Part shown: piece by piece, positions 32,703 to 44,189 of the stretch
Layout of the letters: every line of letters starts with the position of its first letter
How positions within the stretch are numbered: the first letter of the stretch is position 1
Origin: Leptidea sinapis
Lineage: Eukaryota; Arthropoda; Insecta; Lepidoptera; Pieridae
DNA length: 64,000 nt
Assembly (NCBI RefSeq): GCF_905404315.1
Contig: NC_066296.1
Location: 5,704,001-5,768,000, forward strand
Reading direction: 5' to 3'
The notes under the pieces: generated by a model
Seen by the model: only the letters and a program-made list of their open reading frames with translations
The model's database searches: none
Told to the model about the DNA's origin: nothing
Translations under genes and position numbers: made by a program

Positions 32703-33240
32703 TTCGTTCAAATTTAAAATATTTTTATCCAAAATAGGATGTGACATCACTTATTGAAAGTCAAAAACTACCTATCACCCATTCCAAAACGAATGCCTCA
32801 GATCTGAGAAGAATGGGCGGAACAATCTCAGCGGGATTTTTTTTCATCAAAAAATATGTTTACAAAGTAATATTGAACAATTAAACTTAATGTTTAGTAG
32901 CCTGAGGGCGGTCGCTCCATTCCCAATCTGTGGTATCATTAAAATGTTATGTATGTTATAGTAACCTATAACCTAACACACACATTTTTTAACAATTCTT
33001 TTGAATAACGTAATACTTTTGTTTTGAACATTTTCTGGGATCTTGTTGTAAAAACATATACATCGCCCCACAAAAGACTTACTACCTCGACTTAGCCTAG
33101 TAGTAGGCATTATAAGTTGTGATCCATAGCCTGTTGACATCCATATAGAAGACAAGGAAATAAGCATTCTTCGACTGTCGCACTTTAATTCAAAAACAAA
33201 TCAGTATCTTATGTTCAATAGTATATTCAAGACAATATTG
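32703..33240 (-). mobile_element. LINE family LB, C-terminus and 3' UTR, copy 1
   Basis: The minus strand 33167-32973 reads PTTRLSRGSKSFVG and FYNKIPENVQNKSITLFKRI, a LINE C-terminal signature. The 3' UTR (GGAATGGGTGATAGGTAG, ACTTTCAATAAGTGATGTCA) runs to an AAATTTGAA tail at about 32703. Homologs: 44190-44660 and the tail at 17214-17310. Confidence 0.75.
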
Positions 33241-33674
33241 GGAAATAATAAAAAGTTTTTTTTATGAGATAAATGTAAAAAGACCAGTAAAATGTTCACC
33301 TTATGGCAAGTGATGCTAGCTATATTGCCCTTCAAACTGAAACACAATAATGTCTGACCACTACGGCTACGACCAAACTACGGTCAAAGAATATGGAAGT
33401 GTACAAGTACAGAAGGCGCACTCAGCAAATTCAATTAGAGAAATAGCGACTCTTGCGAACATACAATAAGGTGCAATTCAGATCGCACAGCGCTATTAAC
33501 CTACATTTTTATTCATCTACAAGTTTCCTCTCTTTCTATCGCGTGACTCTTACCTCTTCTGATAACGTTAGGGTTGTCTTATTCACCTAAAACTGTACCT
33601 ACCGTCTTATAATAATAGCTCAGATTTTTCTATAATATAAATAAGTATGCAATCATTATTATTGCGATCCAAAT
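33241..33674. other. Spacer with HP/LC-like scraps
   Basis: TTCACCTTATGGCAAGTGAT and TTGCCCTTCAAACTGAAACA (33296-33345) are decayed pieces of repeat tails. Nothing else. Confidence 0.4.
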
Positions 33675-33857
33675 TTAAAAAAAAATATTTAATAAAAAAA
33701 ATATGACCTTTAATATGATTTGTTTTTTTTTCACCAATTTTAAAAGATCGGTTGCATCTGTGAAGTAGGTGACGAAAACAGCTCTGGCTCTTGCATTACT
33801 GTCAGCTCGTGAGTCCCTACTGGATAGCCCCGTTGATGTGGCCGCCGCGCGTACCAT
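33675..33857 (-). other. GC-richer open patch, possible exon remnant
   Basis: The minus frame reads AAATSTGLSSRDSRADSNAR then AVFVTYFTDATDLLKL before entering AT-rich sequence. The first 100 bp is much richer in G+C than its surroundings. No family recognised; it could be a captured exon or a transposon piece. Confidence 0.25.
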
Positions 33858-35025
33858 AGATAATACACTATATACTAGAGATAGATGTGCAACTCATGTT
33901 TTTATTTAGTAAAATCAGTGTACCCAGGCCAAGAGATGGCGCTGCGTTATTTTTACGCTCTTAGCGTACCGTCGCTAAATGGCGCTAATTATGTTTATAG
34001 TTTTTACTATTGTTGTAGACCGTAATGAATGAATATTGATGTTTGTTTTGTGTGGGTGGAAATTATTATTCGTTTATTAAGTTCAGCAGTCACCTTTAAA
34101 TAAGGAGAGCCATTGAATGATCACAACACGATAGTCAAGTCTTTAATAAGCAAGTAAAGTGAATTTTTTGCTTTATCACTATATCACTACCTCACTAGCT
34201 CCATCTATCCATCTATCATGTATGTTAAATTATCGCCATCGTGGTGAAGTTGCAGCGTACCTACTAGAATAGGTGGCAGCACTTTCAATGCAAATTTTTT
34301 TCATGTGCCAATGTAGGGATGTTGCACCCCCCTGGCGCGTACTTACGATTTTGATATTTACACGGGGAGTGAGACATGCCAGCTAGAAAGTAGAAAAAGG
34401 CACTGGTGTGGTGCCCACTTCTCCGTCATGCTCTGTAAAGACGCCTCCCACTTGTTAAACAAATAAGCTCGATAAACCTTAGGTTAACCTTTTATGGTAG
34501 TGAAATATAATATAGACTTAGCACATTTGAATAATTAACCATAATATATGGCTATTATTTATAGATATTATTTACTTTGATGATTTCATTGTTATAGCAT
34601 TTTATTGTTACTAATTTGGCCAGGCGGCCTTGACAGATGACGTTTTATCCTAACGTATTTTAGACAATAAAAAACTATGTTGAGTGGAGTGGAGTGAAAT
34701 TTTGGGGTTAAATATTCGTAAAAAAATAGTAAGGAAAATATAGTGGTACCCGATTGCAGAGTATCTATGTGAATTTTAACAATCTAGGTATCAGTTAAAT
34801 ATAAATTCACCTCGTGCACAATTTACTCTTAACACGGACACTCGGTTCGATCCTCGCCCGCCACGAACCAATATGCTTACGGTTTTCGAATTTCTTCTGT
34901 ATGTTTATTTGACGCTTTATAAGATCGGCAACAATCTTGTGATTCCTCTGTTCTTACAAGAGATCCCATCAGATGACCGGTAAGCTCGTTTGCCCTCTAC
35001 TTCCATAAAAAAGTGCACCATCACT
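33858..35025. other. Intronic stretch with decayed repeat scraps
   Basis: At 34405-34458 a decayed HP 5' end (GTGGTGCCCACTTCTCC... CGCCTCCCACTTGTT, minus). At 34905-35015 an LC-like 3' end (AGATGACCGGTAAGCTCGTT, CCATAAAAAA). No gene seen. Confidence 0.5.
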
Positions 35026-35318
35026 AACCAGTTGGAGGCTAGCTTATGGGTACCAAAACGGCGTCTATTTCTGCCGTGAAGCAGAAATATGTAAACATTA
35101 TTGTTTCGGTCTGAAGGGCGCCCTAGCTAGTGAAATTACTGGGCAAATGAGACTTAACATCATATGTCTCAAGGTGACGAGCGCAATTGTAGTGCCGCTC
35201 AGAATATTTGGGTTGTTCAAGAATCCTGAGTGGCACTGCATTGTAATGGGCAAGACGTATCAGTTACCTTCAACTGAATGTCCTGCTTGTCTCGTCCCTT
35301 ATTTTTATTAAAAAAAAA
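35026..35318 (+). mobile_element. HP copy 10
   Basis: ACCAGTTGGAGGCT start with a ~20-bp deletion of the TCCTTTGCACAGG block, then all later hairpins and a poly(A) at 35310-35318. Confidence 0.85.
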
Positions 35319-35595
35319 GTATTATGACTCAGTAAATAGGTTGATACAACCGTAAAGTAGGCGTGGACAAACCTACAAACATACCATCTATGTCCTAATT
35401 GTAATAAATAGTTTTGTTCCGCCGAAAAGATTTATATTGCGATATCATATTACGTGGGTCTGACCTTGTTATTAATGAGCTCCTCACATTTGGCGCCATG
35501 AATCATATTTATTTTCCATTTGTACATATAAACTTAAAAATTTTTTTTTTCTGTATTCTACTTCTTGGCAATCTGTCTTTCAACAATGATCCAAT
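35319..35595. other. Intronic stretch, nothing recognised
   Basis: A 62-codon hydrophobic chance frame (35414-35602). No motif. Confidence 0.35.
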
Positions 35596-35599
35596 ATTC

Positions 35600-35850
35600 T
35601 GACTGAATATGACTGTATTTTGGTTTTGTATTTAGAGAGGCTTTTCCAGTGAGAAGTCTCTCAATCATTGTCCACGAATTTTGCTGCGAGTCCCTGAATA
35701 CTGTGGCGCTTGAGCCTAGAATTTAAGGCTCCAAGGATATTTTAATAAAAATTTCGTTTCTGTGACTATTAAGTCTACTCTAGTACCTTCTACTGAATTG
35801 TTCTATTTCTTGATTAAAAGTTTCCAGTTTATATCTGCGTTCATCAGTTT
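35600..35850 (+). repeat. Direct repeat, copy 1 of 2
   Basis: CTGACTGAATATGACTGTAT through AGTGAGAAGTCTCTCAATC, GCGAGTCCCTGAATACTGTG and TCTACTGAATTGTTCTATTT. Repeated in the same order at 36000-36265. Confidence 0.85.
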
Positions 35851-35879
35851 ACGCTCCGCAACGCCCCATAAAGAACTTC

Positions 35880-35935
35880 ATTCCAAAAATACAATCGAAA
35901 TGAGAACCTCGTCCTTTTTTAAAGTTGGTTAGAAA
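35880..35935 (-). mobile_element. FB-type terminal fragment
   Basis: GAGAACCTCGTCC then TTTTTTAAAGTTGG: a diverged version of the FB terminus seen at 47660-47683 and 28262-28318. It lies between the two direct repeats. Confidence 0.45.
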
Positions 35936-35999
35936 AAATAGCCTGACAACCCTATTGCTTCAATGGAGTGTAGGAACGTGTAGGTAAGTATTTTTATGT

Positions 36000-36265
36000 G
36001 CTGACTGAATATGACTGTATTTTAGTGTTGTATTTGGAGAGGCTTTTCCAGTGAGAAGTCTCTCAATCCTTGTTCGTGGATCTTGCTGCGAGTCCCTGAA
36101 TACTGTGATGCTTCAGCCTAGATAATAAGAATTAAGGCTCCCAGGATCCAGTAGTTTAATAGCAATTTAGTTTCTGTGACTGCTATGTCTACTCTGATAG
36201 CTTCTACTGAATTATTTCATTTCTTGCTTAATAGTTTCCAGTGTTATGGCTGCGTACATCAATTT
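36000..36265 (+). repeat. Direct repeat, copy 2 of 2
   Basis: Second copy of the 35600-35850 block, about 85% alike by eye, with a short insertion (GATAATAAGAATT). No TG...CA ends and no primer-binding site next to it, so not an LTR pair by inspection. Confidence 0.85.
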
Positions 36266-36940
36266 GTTGCTAACATGCAAAGTAAAAAAAAAGTAAAATA
36301 TATCTAAAATATATTTAAATAAGGAGAATATTTATTAAAATACAACCCCCGTACGTTGGAACGGGGACTTAACCTTTCCACGTTCTGCCTAACGTCAGTT
36401 GCAGTCGGTACTTTGCAAACGGTGCTTTGATTGATCTGACATAGACGTCACTAATATGGCGATTCGTCCCCGATCTTATCGTGCGAGGATTTTAATAAAT
36501 TTCGAATTTAAGCTTTACCAATTTTGTATCACTTCAATCACTCTTTACTTTAATATTCTGTTTTTTTCCACACCGGTTGAGTGGCTTGCCGTCTAGTAGA
36601 TCTCTCCCATCTCTCAACATCTCCAAGGTTGATAGGACCCATCGTATGTTGCTCTGTGCCACAGTGTTCCTGCAGGGAATTTAATGTCATCGTATTATCT
36701 ACCTTGTTGTTTGTTTTTCTATATATTTCTTTCATTCCCGAAGTGGTTACTAAATACAAATGTGTAATATTGGCCTATTACTCTTTTTCATTTTAAATCA
36801 GGTGACCAGCCCATTTACAGTGAAGTTTTTAATGGTGTAGTCTATGTCTGCTTTCCTGCTTTCATCTAATTCTTTTTGAGTTTATTTTGTCTTTGAACAC
36901 TAAGCATAGTCATTTCTTTATATGTTGGCATATTACCTTA
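36266..36940. other. Intronic stretch, nothing recognised
   Basis: Overlapping frames on both strands at 36550-36796, no motif; probably an unrecognised repeat fragment. Confidence 0.35.
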
Positions 36941-36946
36941 TTATTA

Positions 36947-37060
36947 AAGTTTCGATCGATTCCTTTAAATATCATGACATTTTTATGTTGGAGAAATTGA
37001 TGTAATCGTTAAAAGTTGAATTGTTTTGAAGAGTTTCATTGCCTAATGGCTTACAAAGCG
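36947..37060 (+). repeat. Dispersed repeat E, copy 2
   Basis: Nearly identical to 20383-20520 over its first 75 bp (AAAGTTTCGATCGATTCC onward). Confidence 0.75.
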
Positions 37061-37075
37061 TCTAGAGTAATGTCG

Positions 37076-37370
37076 TTTTTTTTATGACAATAAGGAACGA
37101 GACGAGCAGGACGTTCAGCTGATGGTTTTTAATACGCCCTGCATAATGCAGTGCCACTCAGGAGTCTTGCAAAACTGTTGCACAACTGCGCTCGTCTCCT
37201 TGAGACATAATATGAAGTTAAGTCTCGTTTACCCAGCAATTTCACTAGCTACGGCGCCCTTCAGACCGGAACAAAATAATGTTTACACATTACTGCGTCA
37301 CGGCAGAAAAAGGCGCCGTTGTCGTACGCATAATCTAGCCGGCATGCTGTGCAAAAGAGCCTCACATAGG
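37076..37370 (-). mobile_element. HP copy 11
   Basis: Poly(T) to CCTCACATAGGT. The fourth hairpin is shortened to CACTCAGGAGTCTTGCAAAAC with its partner arm lost. The rest is well kept. Confidence 0.85.
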
Positions 37371-37748
37371 TAAATAATTGTCTAATGATGGTTACCTTTA
37401 ATGGTTGACACCGATAAGTTTCACATAGTTAGGTTTTAGAAATATCAACTGTGTCACTCATTTAATTTACGATACAATATTGGAATAATACTCTTACCAA
37501 TTACCATCCAACTTTCGGTGCTCTTGTACTGGTTATGACTGTAACCTATTAATTTGTAAAAATCTATGGCCCTTTCGCAACAACGAAGAAGTAACGGGTA
37601 AGTTGGCAGCCTTTGAGATAGGCGTGGGCACTATTTGAAGGTCTGTCTATTTCCACTCAAACCACAGAGTACCGATAGATATTTGCATAAACTTCAACTT
37701 AGACCATCTAATATTATAACAGTTTGCTTCATTGAACTCTCAAATGTT
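37371..37748. other. Intronic stretch, nothing recognised
   Basis: No element or coding signal. Confidence 0.4.
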
Positions 37749-37980
37749 AGCAGTGGGAGGGCTCCTTTGCACAGGACGCCGGCTATATTATGGGTACCAC
37801 AACGGCGCCTATTTCTGCCGTGAAGCAGTTATATGTAAACATTACTGTGTTTTGGTCTGTTCTGTGTCTGCCGTAGCTAGTGAAATCACTAGGCAAATGA
37901 GACATCTTATATCTCAAGGTGACGAGCGAAATTGTAGTGCCAATTACTATCGGCTCAACGTCCTGCTCGTCTCGTCCTCT
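37749..37980 (+). mobile_element. HP copy 12, internally deleted
   Basis: Begins CAGTGGGAGGGCTCC. The fourth hairpin and surrounding ~75 bp are missing: GTAGTGCC joins directly to AATTACTATCGGC. It lacks a poly(A) tail. Confidence 0.85.
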
Positions 37981-38564
37981 TGATATTTAATACAGATTTT
38001 ACTTTACAAAGCCCATACTTTTTCCGACTATATTAATGGTTATAGTTTGTAAAGTAGCTTGGGAGGTTGGTATTGGAGTGGGTTTAGTCCGGAGTGTTAG
38101 TGCAGAGTTTACTGCACTTTTTTAAACATAGGTAAGAGTCAATTATGAGGACCCATCACAGATAGTTTCAGGGCCAAATCAAGTGCTATTTCGCCCGTAG
38201 TAAATCAGATTTCCAAAGTAAATTCCTCATAGAAGTAGAATAGTACGTGTCACAAAAGTGACTCTGACTCTGTTATATGAGTTTGTTTTCTATTTGGTGG
38301 ACGGGATCAAAAGCTATTCAGTCTCAAACATTTCCCATACAGTTATATTGAAAATGAGGTTTGTTCACTAGAACGTACCCATAATAGCCATTTTGAACTA
38401 ATTGGTTTGTTTACAAGGACGAGCGGTTCGTCACTGGTAATTACCATAACCACTTTTAAAATGATAACTCTTTACGATTCTGTTAAGGTAAATATGACAA
38501 ATTTGATTCAGCATATTCTTTATATTCTGATAATATTCATTCTCTTAGCATCAAATGATCTTAA
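37981..38564. other. Intronic stretch, nothing recognised
   Basis: No element or gene identified. Confidence 0.4.
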
Positions 38565-38890
38565 ATAAAATAAGCCTTTATTGCTGTTGTTTTTAACTTA
38601 ATTAACAAAACATATTAAAAGTTTAACGAAATATCATTAACTTAATTTAACTGGGTGCTATCGTCGGCATTCGGTTATTCTCCCCTTGCACCCGCTTGTC
38701 TTTCGATAAAGCCTTCCTCTAAGGCTTTCCACTTGCCTCTATCTTTTGCTATACGTAACCATTCTGGACCTTTCTTAAAATCATCTTCACATCTCTTTGT
38801 CTGTCTTCCTCTGCTTCGCCTGCTTTCTCTGGGGTACCATTCGGTTATAATTTTGGTATATTTCTCTTTCTTTTCTCTCAACATAATGTT
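38565..38890 (-). mobile_element. RTE-type LINE C-terminal fragment with tail
   Basis: The minus strand reads MLREKKEKYTKIITEWYPRE, RGRQTKRCEDDFKKGPEWLR and DRGKWKALEEGFIERQAG, then a stop and an AATAAA-rich 3' tail. 5'-truncated. The coding part (69 codons) has no internal stop. Confidence 0.75.
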
Positions 38891-39799
38891 TTGAACTTTT
38901 TTGAACTTAGTTATCCCTTTTACCTTTTTATCTGTACTCTATCTGTTCTTGTCTGTACTCTCTTAGCATCAGTCGATCTTAGCTGTCATATAAAGCACAA
39001 ATAGTATAACAGACTGGCTAAAAAATTAAATCATACTAACTGCATGATATTGTATCCGCTATTGTTGTTGCGCGAAACATTATTTTATAATAGATATAAT
39101 AAGTCGCGGGAATTTCATGTTACCACATGTCATTAAAAGTAAAACTTTGCTGTCTGTTTCCAAGCGATATTTAGTAAATTGTGATACATTTACATAAACG
39201 ACAACAATATTTCTCTTGCGTAGGTGTTTACGAGCCATTATTTCACAATTTCGCGACTCTTAGCCAACAATAAATTAGATTTATCGAATCAAATGCAACA
39301 AAAGATTCGCTAATATTACTTAAAATATCACTTTTACTTTTTTGGTCTAGTTCAAGAATTGTTTTAACATAAGAATGTGGACAAAAAGTGACATTTAGGA
39401 CATCGTTATTTCGATCGTGATAGTTAATAATGGACTTCTTCTGGACTAAATCGATAAAATATAAGTCTAAATAATTATTATGTTTAGCATGAAAGACATT
39501 AAACGTTTTCGTTGAATATAACATTCAGTAGTCTTTGTAAAAAATACGATAATAACTTATAATTTGTCTGCAATTGATTTCTCTTTTCATTTCAGTGAGT
39601 TATTTGCAATTGGGTTACGTTATTTTTAGTTATTATTGTGCTAAACAACATTGATAGTTTTGTCATTGCCTTTATATTATTTTTAGATTTTGTATCTTTT
39701 GTATCTCTGGTAATGTATACCTTCAAAATTCGAGATTTTTAGTTGAATAATATAGTTCACGACAAGTGCAATCATGATTTGGTGATAATTTACTGAATG
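38891..39799. other. Intronic stretch with unrecognised frame
   Basis: A 93-codon minus frame at 39243-39524 has no motif I know. No element boundary. Confidence 0.35.
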
Positions 39800-39898
39800 A
39801 TGAAACACAATAATGCTTACACATTACTGCTTCACGGTAAAAATAGTCGCCGTTATCATAATCTAGTCGGTATCCTGCGCAAAGGAGCCTCTTACTGA
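39800..39898 (-). mobile_element. HP copy 13, 5' fragment
   Basis: Second hairpin through the CAAAGGAGCCTCTTACTG 5' end only, with a small deletion at the GGTACC site. Confidence 0.75.
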
Positions 39899-41440
39899 TT
39901 TTGATTTCGAGCACTGGCGATACTTTCCTTGAAGATGAAGTCAAACGAGCGTAAAAGGTGGAAAAAAAGTCTTTTTGCGTATTATTTGTATTTAAATAAA
40001 TTTGTAATTAAAGCTCTGTGTATCTACGCTCTGCTACGGGTAAAAAGAACACATTTTTTTCAAAAGTGGATCAAGATCGTCCTCTCAATAATAACGGATT
40101 GAACCGGGGATACCGTGGCTCACCACGGGTGGTCCTTCGAACCGTTAACTATCAAGTCAATGGTTTGAAGGACTTATTAACAAATTGAATAATTCAAACT
40201 TTTATGAGTCATTAATAACTATATTTATTTAAATTTGATTTACTCACAATTAATCGGTGTTTGTACCTACAAGTTTCGGACCAATCGGGTGAGTGTATTA
40301 AATACGCGGTCGCGTCCCGTCTAGCACTGCCTAGACGGACTGAGTAAAGTGGATTTAAATACCGCTTTATATGATTCTTCGCATAATACGCCATTTTACG
40401 CCAGTGGAAAGGAGCCCTGAGTGAGAATGATAAAGACGAAAAGGAGTCAATTCCGATTTTGTCATTAACCCGGACATTAGCAGCTGTTAGTGATTTTGAC
40501 ACCTTGCAGCTTCTTTAAATCAAAGCAAAGATGCACTAAAGTTAAATTATGCTGAAAATCATGTTATTACATCAAAGCCTTCCTATCAAACCAATATAAG
40601 TGATCACTTTAAATAACGTAATTACAATTACACTATATATTAATTTAATTATTTATAATGTAGTACGTTTTATGTCACTATCCCGCATAATATGCTTTCT
40701 GTCTTATATGTTATAAACACGTTGTTGGTTGGGACCCTGTGACATCGTGTTAAGCGTGATTTACTGTAATTGTTTTTTTATATTATATTATTAAGAGTAA
40801 ATATTCATGCGAACGAATGTGGAGTATTATCATCCACAGGGATCAAACTAACCAATAGAATTCATTGCACGATAAAATTTATGTTTTCGTCAATTTGGTC
40901 ATAGTGCGTTTCCAAACAAGTGATGCCTCCTATACCGCGGTAGAGGGGTTTCGCGTAACAGGAACAAGCTTTATACGGGTTATTCTATATAACGTGTTTT
41001 TATGACCTCGTAATTAGTAATACTAATAACTAATCACAATTCGTAACAAGTATTTCCAATTGTTTGCCTAGTATTACTATTTTATTTATGTTATTTTTAT
41101 TACACAAATTTTATAAAATAATTTAATTTTGTAGTTAGACAATTGACACAACTGTACAATTCATTATAAATTTCACAGTAGAGCAATTTATGTTAGAAAT
41201 CCCCGCGTTATATGCATTTGAAGTCGCGTAATATGAAACAGCGTTATAAGCATAGGTAGGCGTAATACGAGACAATTTCTATATTTGCATGATAGTATTG
41301 CGATTATCCCTGGTTCGTACGACGAATGAATGGTGGAAAAGGACAATGCGATAGAATCTTGAAGCATGTATATCTTTGTAATAGTATTATTAGTAAACGA
41401 AATATATAAATTGGAATAAGAAGATATCAGTAATAGTTAT
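39899..41440. other. Intronic stretch, long and unassigned
   Basis: 1.5 kb without a recognised element. A near-perfect inverted repeat (GTCCTTCGAACC / GGTTTGAAGGAC) lies at 40131-40173. A 96-codon minus frame at 40212-40502 over GC-richer sequence has no known motif. Confidence 0.4.
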
Positions 41441-41441
41441 T

Positions 41442-41542
41442 TATGCAACTGTTGTGTAATAAGGGGTATCAAAACACGAATGTGGGTGTGTGATAATAAT
41501 ATCACATGAGTGTTTTAATACCTAATTATCAACAGTTGCATA
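41442..41542. mobile_element. ~101-bp palindromic MITE-like hairpin
   Basis: Left arm TATGCAACTGTTG...GTATCAAAACAC; right arm GTGTTTTAATACC...CAACAGTTGCATA, with a second small stem TGTGAT/ATCACA in the centre. Arms are about 36 bp with a few mismatches. No ORF. Confidence 0.7.
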
Positions 41543-42505
41543 CAAGACTATCTACACCCAGAATTTGAATTCTCTAAAAGTTCCTGAAACAGTTAGCTTA
41601 CTGCTAACATTAAAACAGCCAGTCCTAGTAGTAACCTAATATCATCCATTACTGATTATATTATACAAATAAACTAAGTATTTATGAAAGAATTATTTAT
41701 TTTAGTAGTAATTTACATTTAGTGGAATTACTAAAATTCACTTGAATATTATGTTCTTTTACAGCGTTTAAAATATCTGGCGGTGTGCTGTCAAAATTTG
41801 AATCGCTAATTTTTTGTAAACAAAACAATAAAATTATCGAAGAAAAATGGCGGGGATTCGAATAACCTACTTTTGTTTTACGGCGCGCGACGTTCTGGTA
41901 GTGTGGAACGCGGGTAAACGAAAATGTTCTTTTTTTGAAATTCATACACACACCACGCATCAAGCAATAAGAATGTGGCTGTCAGTTGAAACTCTTTGCG
42001 CATGAAGGGATGGAAAAAAGGGAGTGTTGTTATGAAATTTAGTACAACATAACAACACTCGTTTGGATGATGGTTATTAGGACATTGGGTGTTTTAATGT
42101 TGGCAATAAGCTAACTGCTTCAGAAACTTTAATAGAGGATTTAAAGCATGGGTGTAGATAAAGTAAGTAACACGCGGTCACAAGGCTTTGCTCCAATTTC
42201 CCAATCGTTGGTAAACCGATATAGAGATAAACAGGAATTGAATTTTTGCCCATTGTTTTGTAACCGCGTTTGTGAATAACTTAGCCAATTGTTTCTTGGT
42301 GAGTATATTGATAGTACGCATGTTACGGAATAATGTAGCACCTGCTATGAATGATGTTACAAATAAAACAAGCCGTAGGGTTGCGTAATGAATTATATAG
42401 AGCAAATACGGTCCTATAACTTAGCGCACGATAACATGGGGAACTAAGTCTTAGATTTTGTATGGCCATCTAATGGAATTTTATATTTACTACCGGGAAT
42501 TCTAA
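41543..42505. other. Intronic stretch with a 13-bp perfect hairpin
   Basis: No recognised gene. The hairpin at 42022-42060 has arms GAGTGTTGTTATG and CATAACAACACTC with a 13-nt loop. Frames on the minus strand at 41697-42405 have no motif I can name. Confidence 0.45.
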
Positions 42506-42510
42506 TAATA

Positions 42511-43576
42511 TACTTAGTCTGGCCATAAATATTGTTACAATTAAAAGTAAACAAAATATTACATTTGAATTTGGAATCTGTCATTTGTATATGATTGTTC
42601 ATTGAGTTTTATCATTTTGCCGCCAATACGTTGTACAATATCTTGCGATATAAAAATGGAGTTGGGTGATAAAGAATCGCTGTTATTGCATTACACAAAG
42701 TAGGTATGGAGCCAAATGCAATTTTTAAAACTCTCCATACGCTTGGTATTAGTGAAATGTTTGTGTCCCGGGCTACTAATGGGTAAAATGAGACCTCCTC
42801 TGTTTGTGACAAAAAAAGAAACGAAAGAATCGAACGAAAAAGGTGGTCAAAGCATTAAGGGAAATAATTCGAAGAAATTCTGTCCGAAAGCAAAAGATTT
42901 TATCTCGGGAGATGAAAATAGCACCTACAACCATGTCGCGTATTTTAAAAGATGACTGAGGACTTGCAGCCTATAAGAGACATACTGATCTTTTCTTAAC
43001 TGATAATTTAAAAAAGAATAGGTGTAAAGAGTGGTAAAATCGAAACAACTACTGAAGCGGTACGCAAAGGGATGTCACAGAAAAATGTTGTTAAATTTTT
43101 TTTTTTACAATTGAGCAACAATTTAACAAAAGATAATGCCATTATTTTTGCTCAAAGATATAAGGAAGCTTCCCAATTAGTAGATAGAATGCAACGTGGG
43201 CACTATCCGACTACAGTGGTGGTTTGGTGGGGTATTAGCTATGAAGGAGTAACTGAGCCATACTTTTATGTAAAAGGTATCAAAACATCGGCACAAGTGT
43301 ATCAAAATACCATTCTTGAGAAGTTAGTGAAGCCCCTTAACAACAACATGTTCAATAACCAAGAATGGTCCTTGCGACCACGTACCGGAAGACGCAGTGT
43401 TGGTAGGCCCCCACAAGATGGAGCGACCATCTGAACGTTGGATACTCCAACCGTCGTCGTGGAGATCTTTGCGGGAGGCCTTTGGCCAGCTGTAGACGTC
43501 TTCCGGCTGATGATGATGATGATAAGACTGCATTAGCAGATTTTTAAAACTGCGAATGGAACCAGACTAAAATGTA
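42511..43576 (+). pseudogene. mariner/Tc1-type transposase remnant, disrupted
   Basis: Fragments in order: helix-turn-helix region ALHKVGMEPNAIFKTLHTLG then EMFVSRATN (42670-42780); ILKDD.GLAAYKR and LFLTDNLKKNR-like text around 42935-43020; and WWGISYEGVTEPYFYVKGIK, TSAQVYQNTILEKLVKPLNN (43222-43350). This is the mariner/Tc1 order. The first catalytic Asp region is replaced by unrelated residues, frames shift several times, and an RTE tail enters at 43379, just before the expected second Asp motif. Possible termini: ACTTAGTCTGGCCATA at 42512 and ACCAGACTAAAATG at 43561. Confidence 0.8.
43379..43527 (+). mobile_element. RTE-type LINE end inserted in the transposase
   Basis: RTGRRSVGRPP...-type C-terminus and a (GAT)n tail ending TGATGATGATGATGATAAG. 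Homolog of 24686-24838. Confidence 0.75.
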
Positions 43577-43577
43577 A

Positions 43578-44185
43578 TAATATGTATTTTATAATAACGG
43601 TCGAAATTTCTAATCTTTTTCTTTCACTCACAAACATTGTTTTTAAATAACACAGGGTTCTGAGCAAATTAAATATTTCATTTTTATTAATTATTAACTG
43701 TGAACACGAAACGTTTCTAGACATACTAGAAATTTTGAAGGCGACGAATTGTTATTTTTCATCAAACTAGAAAAACGCTGAATAGATAAATATAATACTA
43801 CTTAAATGGAAAATAATATTAAGCATATAGAAAAACTACAATACAATTTCTGCCATTAATTTATATTTTATATATTAATGGCTCTAGCTTTGGCATTGGT
43901 AAGTCAAACAGTACATTGCCCTTTTATGCTTTATCGAGATTAATTAATCGACGGAGATAATTATTTTACTAAAACCGGTTAAGGTTATAAAACTTTACAA
44001 ACATTGATAAAACAATGTCAATTCACGTAAATTAATGTTATCTTCATCAGTTTTTTTGATAATATTATTTGAATTGAATTTGCTGGAAAATACACGAGCA
44101 AAGTCATTCACACTGGAAAATGAATAACAACATACACTTCAAATTTAAATATTTTTATTTAAAATAATATCACATATAGTCGAAA
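43578..44185. other. Intronic stretch, nothing recognised
   Basis: AT-rich, no signals. Confidence 0.4.
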
Positions 44186-44189
44186 GTAT

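Noticed and set aside
35600..36265. LTR retrotransposon bounded by the direct repeats
   Set aside because: Interval too short, no TG...CA ends, no primer-binding site or polypurine tract, no gag/pol text.
42141..42405. Overlapping minus-strand ORFs upstream of the transposase remnant
   Set aside because: No motif, and two overlapping frames on the same strand. Could be part of another dead element but not supportable.
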